A stretch of 64,000 nucleotides of DNA from positions 558,001 to 622,000 of the forward strand of contig JADJOX010000007.1 of NCBI GenBank assembly GCA_016713565.1. The letters are read 5' to 3'. Each line of letters begins with the position of its first letter. The first letter of the stretch is position 1. Source of the DNA: Ignavibacteriota bacterium. Lineage in GTDB: Bacteria; Bacteroidota; Ignavibacteria; Ignavibacteriales; Melioribacteraceae. The notes below the pieces were generated by a model. The model had not been told where the DNA came from. It did no database searches and saw only the letters and a program-made list of their open reading frames with translations. This document shows, in pieces, positions 41,867 to 52,340 of this stretch. The position numbers and the translations under genes are program-made.

Positions 41867-43766
41867 ACACTTAGTTATATTCATAATTCTATTTTTGTAT
41901 TCTTCAATCAATGCGAATGAAACGGATTCCTTAAAGATTCCGCCGAATAGTTATTCTATAATACCGGCATTAAATTTTAAAGATACAGATATAAGAGATA
42001 TTTTTCGCGGGATTGCCTTAGAATATGAAACTAACATTATGCTGGATAATCAAATCAACAAAAGAGCCTCTGTTGCATTATTTAAAATTTGTGTGTTTGA
42101 TGCAGTTAAAATAATAGCTGAAGATAATGATTTAGAATTTGCATTTGACGAGAACAGATTTTTTGTTAAGACAAAAGTAATTATTCCACCAAAACCACCG
42201 GAACCTCTAAACTTCCTGAACCAATTGTTATATATGATGAAATTAATGAAGAGATGGATGTTATTCTAAAAGAAGCAGAAATTAGTAAATTTATTGAAAA
42301 ATTAAGAGAAGCAACCGGAAGGAATTTTTTAATTTCAAATGGAACTTCAGGCAAAATTAGTGGTGAGTTAAACAAAGTAAAATTTAAAATCGGACTTAAA
42401 AATTTATTGCAAAACAACGGGTTTTATATTTCTGAAAAGGATTCAATATTTTATATAACAAGGTCATCCTATTTTTCCAGTCTAGATCCAAATTTGAATA
42501 ATCGAAATTCACCTTATTGGGTTAGTGCCGTAAATAAAAAAATCACACTTGATGTAAGCAATGCCAGTTTGGATAAAATACTTGATGATATTACTTATCA
42601 ATTAAATTTGCAGATGATAAAATTGATTAAGCCGGAAGCGAACGTTACAATTAAATGTAGAGAAGTTCCTATTGAGTCTGCAATGTACTATTTATTTAAA
42701 GGAACGGAATTTACTTTTAAGTTGGAAAATGGAACTTATATAATTGGAAAAAAGATGTTAAAAATCTAGATAATGTTAAGCTGGTAAAATTGGAACATAT
42801 TAGAGCTGATGAACTAATTAAAAATCTTCCTAAAAACTTATTCCCAACTGTAACAGTAAGTCTTTCAATTGAACACAACGGTTTAGTGCTGATGGGCAAT
42901 AATGATGACATTTATTCAATGATGGATTATATAAAATCAATTGATCAACCAGTTCCTCAAGTAATGATTGAAGCTTTGGTAGTGGATTATAATCTAGACG
43001 ATTTGTTTGAACTTGGAGTTACATTAGGGCGTGGAGATTCTACAAAACTAATGCAGCAGGATTCTTGGTTTCCCGGAATAAATGCTACTGCCGGTGGGAA
43101 TAGAATAAATAAATTTTTAACTGATGTTGCAAGTTTGAAAATATTCGGACTGGACCTTGATATAGGTAAATTGGGAAAATTACCAGGAGATTTCTTTGCA
43201 AATATAAAAATGCTGGAAGAAAATGGTATTGCAAATATAAAATCAAGACCATTACTTTCAACACTTAATGGTCATACAGCATCTCTCAAAATTGGAACGA
43301 CTCAAAATTATATTTTCAATGAAATAATGCCGGTCACGAATCAATTAAGCTCAACATTTTTGGAAAGGAATCATTACAAAAAATTGAAGCTTTTATTTCA
43401 TTTGAAATAACACCTTGGGTTGGTCCGGATAACCAATTAACTGTAGAAATTAAACCGGATTTTCAAACTCCTTCCGGTGAATTTTCTCCGGATAAAAACA
43501 AAATTCCTTCGATTAATACGAGAACCTTGGAATCAACTGTTAGATTAAAGGACGGAGAAACAATTGTTTTAGGAGGTTTAATACAGGAAACCGAAAATAC
43601 AACTATCAGCAAAGTTCCCCTACTTGGAGATATTCCAATACTAGGTGAATTATTTACAACCAGAAGTAAACAAACCGGGAAATCAGAATTAATGATATAT
43701 CTAACACCGCATATATTTTATGCCGATGAATTTGGTGTGGAATATGTTAACTATGGCATGAATTAA
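41838..43766 (+). CDS. gspD: Secretin GspD/PilQ, three shifts
   Basis: Outer-membrane channel. Signal peptide MKKSYVKQHKHLVIFIILFL, then N-domains (ALNFKDTDIRDIFRGIALEYE). Next come a second N-domain (LRSAT-like EKLREATGRNFLIS), N-domain with IRADELIKNLPKN and SIDQPVPQVMIEALVVDYN. The C-terminal secretin core follows: IKSRPLLSTLNGHTASLKIG, RLKDGETIVLGGLIQ and VPLLGDIPILGELF. Shifts near 42205, 42765 and 43370 are single bases. About 640 residues. Confidence 0.92.
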
Positions 43767-43786
43767 TAAACTCACAAAGTTGACTT

Positions 43787-45300
43787 ATGCCTAATAATGT
43801 TTTTACAAAATATATAAAAAATCTAAGCTTCTTCAGAATTTCCGGAATTAGAAAATTTATAGTACTGGATATACATAAAGATGTTGCAGAACTATATTAT
43901 GTGCAAATAAAAGAACCGCTTTACCGAATTAATAAATCGAAGTTGATTGAATCTATTAACTTATTATTTTCTGAAAATATTTATTTCGGAAATGATTTAT
44001 CTCTTGTAACCGAACATCTGAAGCAATTTGTTAAAAAATATGAACTATATGAAACTTATATAATCATTGGAATAAATGATTTTCGATTTAAAACAATTAA
44101 ATTACCTAAAGATGCTGAGGATAATGAATTATGGTTTGAAGAAAATACTGATAAGTTTTTACCTGAAGGAAGAGTAAGTGATGACTTTATTTTTTCTTAT
44201 GAAAAATATTTTGAAGATGAAGATAATGATTATTATTACTTAGTCATTGCCAGAAGAAATTATATAGAATCGTTAACAAAGGTTTGCCAGGTTACTGGAA
44301 TAACAATTATTAAAATTTCCCCTATCCCTCTTCAACTTCACTTAATTGAAATTATTAAAGATAAATATAAGTTATTTCTAAGTTTTCGAGAGGAGAAAAT
44401 TATTTATACTTTTTCTGACAATAAACATAATTTAATATTTGGTGAAACTTTTTTATCAAATATTAATTCAGTCATTAAAGGAATTGAACTTAAAAATAAT
44501 TCAATATCAAATGGATTAACAGAAATAAAACAGAATTTATCATCATTTATAAATGAATACGAAAGCGAGCTGAATATTTTTACTGTCTCTAATAATAAAG
44601 ATAATGATAATTATAAATCAATTGTGAAATCAGTATTTTTTACTGAAAATGTAAATCCAGATATATTAAATATTGAAAAATTAAAGCTTGCAATTGCACT
44701 AAATAATACTTTTACAGGAAAGGATGATTCTATCAATCTACTACCTCCGGATATTTCTTCCAATAACTATGAATTATTAGAAAAGAAGACCAGTTTAAGA
44801 ATTGTCTAACTTTCGGTGTGGCTCTAATTATTCTTCTACTTTCAATTTATTTGGGAGAGAATATTATAAACAAAGTAATAGAAAACAATGAAAATGACTT
44901 AGTGGAAGTAGAGTCGAAAACAAAGATGCTTGAAAATTATAAAAATGAGAATGCAAAATTAATCAGTAACCTCTCAATGCTTAATAAGTTAAAAAGTAAA
45001 AGAGTGGTTTTTTCAAAGATATTAAACTCGTTAAATGATGGAATAAACGATAAAAGTTGCCTTACAAATCTAACTATAAATGAAATTGAAAAAGGATTGG
45101 ATATAAAGATAGAAGGTATAGCTTATTCACAAACTGATGTTGCTGAAATTATAAAAAAAATGGAAGAAATAAAAAACTTTACAAATGTATCTCTTGAATA
45201 TGCAAACTCAAAAGATAGAACTAATTATAAAAATAATGTTAGGCTTCCAAATAATAATATGGTTGATTTTTCATTTTCGTCTAAGTACAATGAAAATTAG
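43787..45300 (+). CDS. GspL-like protein (PilM-like plus PilN-like domains), one shift
   Basis: An actin-like, PilM/GspL cytoplasmic domain (GIRKFIVLDIHKDVAELYYV at the start, KLAIALNNTFTGKDDSINLLPPDI at the end) runs to about residue 335. It is joined, after one base near 44805, to a transmembrane segment CLTFGVALIILLLSIYLG and a PilN-like coiled coil and ferredoxin-like domain. In GspL these two parts form one protein; in type IV pili they are separate. The continuity NLLPPDI...LRNCLTFGV across the shift argues for one protein of about 504 residues. Confidence 0.78.
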
Positions 45301-45820
45301 AAATAAAAAATGGAAAAATATTAATATCAGTATTATTGGTTTTACTGTTTTTGTAATTGTAATTGAATTTATGCCTAGATTTTTGAATTTAGGCTCACAA
45401 ACTTTTAACGTGATAAGTGATAAGATTAAACTTAAAGAGACAAGTAGTATTGATAACAACATAAAGGAGCAATCCTTAATAAATAAAAATCTTGTAAGCC
45501 AGTTAAAACAAATTGTTTCTAATTACGAAGACGATAAAAATATTTCAACTGTAATGCAGTATCTCAATAATATTGCAAATAAATCCAATATTAAAATATC
45601 ATCAATAAAAGCTCTTAAATTAAAACAAGAAGATAAGTTATGGCTGCAGCCTGTTGAAATTGAAATTACTTCTAATTATGAACAGCTTTATAATTTCACC
45701 AGATTTTTAGAATATTCATCAAAAGTAATTTTAGTAAATAAATTAACAAGTATCCCTAAAACAGCAACAAAAGAAACGTTGAACACAAAATTATTATTAG
45801 ACGTTTACCTAAACTTATGA
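45290..45820 (+). CDS. PilO/GspM-like inner-membrane protein
   Basis: 176 residues: short cytoplasmic start, a transmembrane segment ISIIGFTVFVIVIEFM, a coiled coil, and a ferredoxin-like domain (LKQEDKLWLQPVEIEITSNYEQLYNFTRFLEY), which is the PilO/GspM pattern. ATG at 45290 overlaps the end of the GspL-like gene by 11 bases and the next gene by 4. Confidence 0.8.
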   Translation: MKIRNKKWKNINISIIGFTVFVIVIEFMPRFLNLGSQTFNVISDKIKLKETSSIDNNIKEQSLINKNLVSQLKQIVSNYEDDKNISTVMQYLNNIANKSNIKISSIKALKLKQEDKLWLQPVEIEITSNYEQLYNFTRFLEYSSKVILVNKLTSIPKTATKETLNTKLLLDVYLNL

Positions 45821-46361
45821 AATTCACCAAAGCAAAAGATCCAGTTTTCTTGTTATTACTTGTTGTTGTTCTTGTAATTTGGTCTTTAATATTTTAAAGT
45901 GATAAATCATTTTAGTAATGATGAAGAGCAACCTGTTGAAATCGTTGAAGATACTGCATTGCTATCTTTAAATAAAAAAACCTCTAATATTAATTCAAAT
46001 GATAAAATTACATATGAAAAATTAGAGAGAGACCCATTTGTTTTAAAACCCAATTCAAGTTGTAAAAGTAGAAAGAAAGTTACCTCCAAAACCGGTTGAA
46101 CCAAAAGAAACTCTTAATTTTATGGTTAATGGAGTTCTAATTAACAATAACAGTAAAACTTTGGTAATTGTTGATCAAACGGATAATCAAACAGTATTTC
46201 TTAAAGAAGGAATGGATTACAAGTCAATAAAAATTTTGAATATTACTCCTTCAGATATAAAAATCAAAGAGAATAATGAAATAAAAACTATATCAGTTAA
46301 TAATTCTTCACAAACAAATAACCAAAACACTTTTCAAAATGATAATGTTCCAATGCCTTAG
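45817..46361 (+). CDS. GspC/PilP-like protein, two shifts
   Basis: Starts at an ATGA overlap. MKFTKAKDPVFLLLLVVVLVIWSLIF is a transmembrane anchor; after one shift near 45892 comes an acidic linker (HFSNDEEQPVEIVEDTALL) with YEKLERDPFVLKP. After a second shift near 46055 the HR-like domain follows (LNFMVNGVLINNNSKTLVIVDQ, FLKEGMDYKSIKILNI), as in GspC and PilP, which link the inner-membrane platform to the secretin. About 180 residues. It is the last gene of the secretion operon. Confidence 0.75.
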
Positions 46362-46400
46362 ATTTAATCAAACATAAGCTTTCTAAAGTCTCTCTCTTAA

Positions 46401-46802
46401 TTGATAGGCAAAACTGAAGTTAAGTTGGATAAATCCATTATTTTTTCAGCTGTCGAGATTCCTTCCTTTTTTACCCATTTCCCAGAAGTCGAGAACCATT
46501 TCTCGACTTTGAATCTTAAACTTTCTCAAGCTGATGTTGGGAAGCTTTCCGGCATTAATGGTGATATTATTGGTAAGTACGAACGTGATGAGATGAAGCC
46601 AAGTATTGATACTGCTAGGAAGTTAGCTGATGCCTTAAGGGTGTCTCTGGATTATTTGGTTTCTGATGGTGAGTTAAAAATTTTAGATAAAAAAACTCTT
46701 AAAAGATTAGAAGATATTGACAAGCTGCCAGATGAAGACAAAAATAATATTTTCTACACTCTTGATAACCTTATTAAAGCCGCCAAACTTAAAGCTATTT
46801 AA
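46401..46802 (+). CDS. XRE-family DNA-binding regulator
   Basis: The region LKLSQADVGKLSGINGDIIGKYERDEMKPSIDTARKLADAL is a typical Cro/C1-type helix-turn-helix, followed by SLDYLVSDG and a C-terminal helix KTLKRLEDIDKLPDEDKN. This layout is common in stand-alone XRE regulators of Bacteroidota. The family start is usually close to the HTH, so the TTG start at 46401 and the first ~35 residues may be an artefact of another shift. A 20-base interrupted palindrome lies inside its 5' part at 46488-46507. Confidence 0.75.
   Translation: MIGKTEVKLDKSIIFSAVEIPSFFTHFPEVENHFSTLNLKLSQADVGKLSGINGDIIGKYERDEMKPSIDTARKLADALRVSLDYLVSDGELKILDKKTLKRLEDIDKLPDEDKNNIFYTLDNLIKAAKLKAI
46488..46507. repeat. Inverted repeat at the XRE gene 5' end
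   Basis: GTCGAGAA-CCAT-TTCTCGAC, eight-base perfect arms around a four-base spacer. If the true start of the XRE gene is further downstream, this would lie in its leader and could be its own operator. Confidence 0.5.
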
Positions 46803-46832
46803 TTCTTCTAAATAAAAACCATTATAAAAACA

Positions 46833-46861
46833 AAACCCCTGCCTTTAATAAAAAAGTAGGG
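46833..46861. terminator. Convergent terminator between XRE gene and immunity candidate
   Basis: Imperfect hairpin with CCCCT and AGGGG arms between two converging genes. It can serve both strands. Confidence 0.6.
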
Positions 46862-46888
46862 GTAAATTCTCGCTGCTTATGTTACTTA

Positions 46889-47320
46889 CTATTTCAGTAT
46901 TTCAACTTTTCTAAAAGTACTCTTTAATAATTCAATTATTAGTTCATCTTTGGAAAATACCGTCCAATAACTAGAGTCAATTGCTTCAATAACAACATCA
47001 AATTTTTCTTCTAAATCTTTTATTTCAATTAATTCATTATTGAAATTTCCTTTGAATGCAATAAATTTTCCATCGATAACTTGATTAAATTTACTAGACA
47101 AATTTAACATATCAATAAAATTAATCTTAAAAAGTTCATTCTTAGCGTTAACTTCATTTTCAAATTCTAATACATTCAAATTACTATTATTCTTAGAGGT
47201 TAAATAAATATCTAAAATTGCCCAATTATAATTACTCCCAACATCTTTAATGCAGTTAAGTATATCAACTAAATCAAAAGTAAGTAATTCACCCCCATCT
47301 GTAATTTTTATCTTTTTCAT
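46889..47320 (-). CDS. Candidate immunity protein for RHS protein 2
   Basis: 143 residues, intact, starting at the base next to the RHS 2 stop on the same strand. It is acidic and rich in Asp/Glu/Asn, with alternating strands and helices (LLTFDLVDILNCIKDVG, WAILDIYLTSKN, KFDVVIEAID, SSYWTVFSKDELIIELLK). I recognise no immunity family with certainty. The role is inferred from position directly after a polymorphic-toxin tip, as immunity genes usually lie. Confidence 0.6.
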   Translation of the reverse strand: MKKIKITDGGELLTFDLVDILNCIKDVGSNYNWAILDIYLTSKNNSNLNVLEFENEVNAKNELFKINFIDMLNLSSKFNQVIDGKFIAFKGNFNNELIEIKDLEEKFDVVIEAIDSSYWTVFSKDELIIELLKSTFRKVEILK

Positions 47321-50300
47321 TTAATTATCCTTTTTGAGTGGTTCCCATTTTCCACGTACAGGATTTTGGGGATCGCTGTTATTATACTTATGTTCATGTG
47401 GTCCATGTCTTTTATCGAATGGAGATACTTCACTTTCAAGTTGTCCTTCTTTATTAAAAGTATGTCCTTGTTTTTCTCCATTCCTTGTACTTAACGTTGA
47501 ATGAGGTCCTTGTGCTTCAGGATCTGCTTGAGGTCTTCCTTGTTCATTCCTACTAGCTGGTTGATCATAACCACCACCATTATTACCTTCCATCATATTA
47601 TTAAGAGCAACTGCACCTACACCAATCGCATCAGCAATTACGGCTACTCCTGCTGCCGTGGTTGCAATTCCTGCTGGAGCTAATACTAATTCACCTGGCC
47701 CAGTAGCAGCCCCTCCAATTGTAAGTGCACCTCCACCACCAACCATTGTTCCACCAGTAAGAAATTCAGCACCGCTTTGGACAAGAGATAATACATTTCC
47801 TATTTGTTCACCAATCCTACCATGACTTGAATTTTCATAATTGGCATTTGCTCTGGCTTTAGTCAATCCCATTGTATTATTATCTGAAAGAGAATTGCTG
47901 ACTCCTGAAACAATATCCCAGAAACCTCTTCCATCGGGATCGACTCCTCTTATTGGATTATTTAAACAGTAATGATAAGGACTCCATCCCGGGTATTTAT
48001 CCGCTAGCGGATCAACACTTAACCATCTGCCAATTTTGCTATCATATTGTCTTGCTCCAAAGTAATCTAATCCGGTTTCTGTGTCCCTTTCCTTTCCCGT
48101 AAATTTATATTCTTCAGTAGATCCAGTACTACTGCTTCTTCCATTCAATATCATTCCAAATGGATAGTAATCATCATAACCGGCTACAGTTCCATCTTCG
48201 AATAAACGCATTTTTATAGAACCCAAATGATCTTTTAAGAAATAATATTTTTCATCAGTTGATGATGAGATAGATTCTGTTATTCCCAACAAATCATTAC
48301 CCCATAAATTATGCTTAATTAAATCTTGGCTATCTTGTATTCTTGCCTCTGTTTTTCCATTTGCGCCGTACGCATAATTCCATACAGTATTGCCACTTTC
48401 AATTTTGCTTACTCTATTTCCATTAGCATCGTAAATATACTCAAATACATTATTATTCTTATATATTCTTACTGGTAAATTTTGCAAATCATAAAGTATC
48501 AAACCTATACCTTGTTGAGTATCCTTTATCATATTACCCATGTCATCATATTCGTAGTTATTCTCTACTTGCATGTCAATATCAGTAGAACTATAAGAAC
48601 TATTTCCTATATCATAAATATATTTTAGTTTATTACCGCCAGAGAAGTAATTAAATGTTTGTATATCAAATAATTGACTGTCCTTATTATATCTGTTGAT
48701 TGCGGTTATGTCACCGTTATTATCATAATTTATATTTGTTACATCAAATCTGTTCGTTGATATCCAACTTCCACTATTATACCCAAAATCCGACTTTTTC
48801 AAACGATTTACATTATCATAAGTATATGTATTTCAACTAAACTTCCACCAGTGGTCACACCATACATTTTGTACATCAACCAACTAATATTTCCATTCCA
48901 CTGAGCAGTTGCATTTTGTGCGCTAGCTATATTGCCCGATACATTATTATATCCAATTACCATTCCATATTTATCCAAAGGTAAACCATTTGTTCCATCT
49001 CCCCCCGGATCATCTGTGGAAGTAAGATTCTGATGATTTATCTGAGCTATCCATCCTCGTTCATTGTATTGATAATCTACTCCTTGTACTTTATCACCTT
49101 CTGGACCTAATTCTAAGCGTTTAACTGTACCATCAGCAAAATATTCATATTCAGCGACTTTTTCTTTATCAATTCCACTGGAATTATCCGCTGTATAAAC
49201 ATTTAATAATCTACCAATATCATCATATTCAAAAAATTTATAATAATTATAAATACTTTGATCTCCAAGAAAATCAATTTGGGTTATTCTTTTCTGCAAA
49301 TCATATTTGTATTTTATTGTGTTATATTTACCGTCAACCCATTTGTTAATTATCCATTCTATTTCTCCCAAATCATTGTAAGAATAGTATGTAGTAAAAG
49401 CTAAACTATTCATATGGTAAGAGTAGCTATATGATAATTTTCCATATACATTTCTTTGGATTACAGCAATTACATCCGTAGTTTCTTCATCATAAATATA
49501 CTTTTTATTAAGGTGCTGCCCACTAGTTGGAAAATCTCTATTGTTTGCATTTGTTTGTGTAAAGCATCACTGTTACTATAATAATAATAGTGTTCACCAT
49601 TTTCTACTATTCTGTTCAATTCATCATATTTATTGTATTCAAATTCCATATATATATCTTGTATCCACATCGTAGAAAAATGTAATTGGTCCACTACCAG
49701 CTGTAATTGTTTCCCACTTATAGCTGCCTTTAGGAAGTCTTATGTATTTGGTGACATCCGTATTTCCATTTGATTCTGCTTTTACTTCTAAGAATTGGTA
49801 CAAACCATCACTATTTTTTATTTTCACAGTTGTAGTAGCATAAAATCCTGTACTTGTAGCTAAAGCTCTAACTTTTAACATAGTCGGAGTTACTAGCGAA
49901 AATGTACCGGTTACAGTTGTTGGACTATACATATAGCTCGAAGATCTATATGTATTATTTGATGTTGTAATTTGATCCGCATGTCTTTTAAATCTTATAT
50001 TTCCATTCTTATCATATAAGTATCTAGTTGTTCCAGCATCTGGTGAAGTTTGTTCTATAAGTTGTTTGATAGGATTATATTTATAATTTATTATTAAACT
50101 TGACGGATCCTTTTTCTCTATTTGATTTCCTAAAATATCATATTTAAATTGTGTTTTTAAATTCAATCCTGTTGGATTTTCAACTGTCAAAATCAAATTA
50201 TTGAACTTATCAGTGTAATTCCAATTAATGATCCCATTTTCATTCGTTAGGATATTTTTATAAAGTGAATTTTGTGTATAATAGGTACCCGTAGCATATT

Positions 50301-51842
50301 GAATATAATTGGACTCATTGCCTGCATAGTCATGTGAAATCTTATGACTTGCCCAACTTGTTCCTTCAGGAGTTTCTTCATCAGTTCTATGTAATGGATC
50401 ATCAAAATATTTCATTTCATAATATGGTCTGCCGTTCGTTGCACAATAATTATCATAAGCCCCTAGACCACCGGTATAATAATTATTTGAATTGGTTAAA
50501 TAATTCGGATCGTAATTATAATTTGTTCCGCTTAATAAATATGGTTTATAATTTTTTACCACATTCCCGAAAATATCGTATTCTATATTTTTTGAAACTA
50601 TAACGTTATTATCTAATGCTAATTTTTCCTGAATTGGTCTGTTTAGTCCATCTAGAAAGTTTATATTTTGAGTGTAATAATAATCATCATTGTATAAATA
50701 ACTGGTTATTTTATTAGGATATGTAGGATTAAAATTTGTATAAGTATCTCTACTCAGAAAATAGTCTCGTGCTGCAACAAGTTTTTTAATACCGTAATAT
50801 AAATATGAAACATTATCAATTCTGCCATTATCGTCGTATCCATAATATGTTGAATTATTATTTTCATCATTTACCTCTGTTATATTGCCGGTGATTGGAT
50901 CATAAGCAAAACTCTGAGCAATAGCTCCTATTGGATAAACTCTAAAATTATCAAATGAGGATTGAGTTTTGTAAGAATATAATGAAACATATCCAGTAGC
51001 AATTGTTGTGCTAGCTGTTTCATTTATAAACTCTGTCCCATCAATAAAAACTTTTATATTATTTCCCTCAACACTTACAGAAATCTTTCTTTTTTATTTG
51101 GGAGAAGGTAAGTATTAACATATGCTAAATTGACTCCATTTTGATACAACGCCAAATAACCATTATCTCTATAATAAACTAGATATCCTCCAGTTGTATA
51201 AGCAGTTGAAGTTGTACCAAAAAGAATCCCGACCCAATAAGTTGTCAAGCCTCCATTATTATTTATCTTAGCTTGAACATCTGCTTTAAATGATTGGAAT
51301 TGGTAATTTTGTATTCTAGCATAACTAATGCTATTCAATGGAGATTGTAATTCACCATCACTTACACTCCAACCTGAAGATGTTGTCCAAGTAAAAGGAT
51401 CAGAATCACTAAAAGAATTATCATTGAAATTATCAGCAACAATATTTCCTGTGCCTGTATTGGTGGCTTTAAGTATTAAATTTGATTTTCCGTCAGCATA
51501 TAGATACTTTGATATAACTCCGTTGGCATCCGTCTCAGAGAGAATATTTCCAACGTTGTCATATGCATTATAAGTATTTAGAGTAAAACTTTCAGAGGCA
51601 CTTGGATCCTCATCTGCTGTTTGATCATTTGTTGTTCCATCACCTTTCCAAACATCTTCTTCTCTTGGTCTCCAATTGCCATCAGTGTTGCTCCAAATTG
51701 ACCAATTTTTTGCTTCAACATCATTTGTTCCTATTTTTATTGTTGTAGAATATATGGGTGAGAGAATGTTTGAAGTTTTCATGCTTGCATTTTCTTGATA
51801 AGCATACCCAATTTCCGTGTTTGTCCCACTACAACTAAAGCT
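47321..51842 (-). CDS. RHS/YD-repeat protein 2, 5'-truncated, several shifts
   Basis: Homologous to RHS protein 1 from its concanavalin-like insertion onward (FNDNSFSDSDPFTWTTSSGW, FDNFRVYPIGAIAQSFAYD). It has the same YD repeats, the core YYPFGMILNGRSSS, ERDTETGLDYFGARQYD and RWLSVDPLADKYPGWSPYHY, and then a different tip. The open frame begins abruptly at 51842 after a TAA with no signal peptide; roughly the first 700 residues seen in RHS 1 are missing. Shifts lie near 51080, 49650, 49520, 49420 and 48805. The tip has a glycine/alanine-rich hydrophobic part and ends with GPHSTLSTRNGEKQGHTF and RHGPHEHKYNN, resembling polymorphic toxin type 24. Confidence 0.85.
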
Positions 51843-52030
51843 TTAATTTAACAAAATTGAGGCTTTTTTATTTTAGCTAAATAAATTTAGCCATTAACAA
51901 CATTTTTTCCATCGTTATAAATAATATTATTTTTTGTTTTAAAATTTTCAATAATTATATCTGAAAATTATTTATTTTTATAAAATTATTAAAAATCTCC
52001 AAGTCATTTCATTTTACTTTCGGGGGTATT
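51843..52030. other. AT-rich spacer between RHS 2 and a small plus-strand gene
   Basis: About 190 bases with no coding sequence. It is the only possible place for an RHS 2 promoter on the minus strand, but no ribosome-binding site with a start codon is visible at the edge of the RHS frame. Confidence 0.4.
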
Positions 52031-52189
52031 GTGGATCGGCTTTCTGAAGAATTAAATACGATTAAAACCAACAATTGGAAATATTTCCTAATTTTACTTT
52101 TCTTCATTGTTGTTTATTCCGCTTTCATAATTTATAATGCTCATATTGCGTATCATTTATTTTTTATTTTCGGCGCGGATTTTGGATGA
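52031..52189 (+). CDS. Small membrane protein of 52 residues
   Basis: GTG start preceded by GGGGG; a charged N-terminus (DRLSEELNTIKTNNWKY) followed by a hydrophobic stretch FLILLFFIVVYSAFIIYNAHI and a short tail ending FGADFG. The balance of charged start, membrane span and ribosome-binding site is what one expects from a real small protein, but there is no family support. Confidence 0.45.
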   Translation: MDRLSEELNTIKTNNWKYFLILLFFIVVYSAFIIYNAHIAYHLFFIFGADFG

Positions 52190-52340
52190 AATTGATCTGT
52201 AAATATTAGACATTGTATTATTTGCTTCATCTATCTTAATTATTTTGTCTCGACATTAACGGAATAGAAATCGATTCTTCTTACATATAAATTGTTTAAG
52301 AATTTGTAAATTTAGTCTTCGACTTTTTAAGGAAAAAAAT

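Noticed and set aside
48125..48140. Another copy of the palindrome half, CCAGTACTACTG, within RHS protein 2
   Set aside because: It lies in coding sequence for a serine/glycine/threonine stretch and lacks the left arm; taken as chance.
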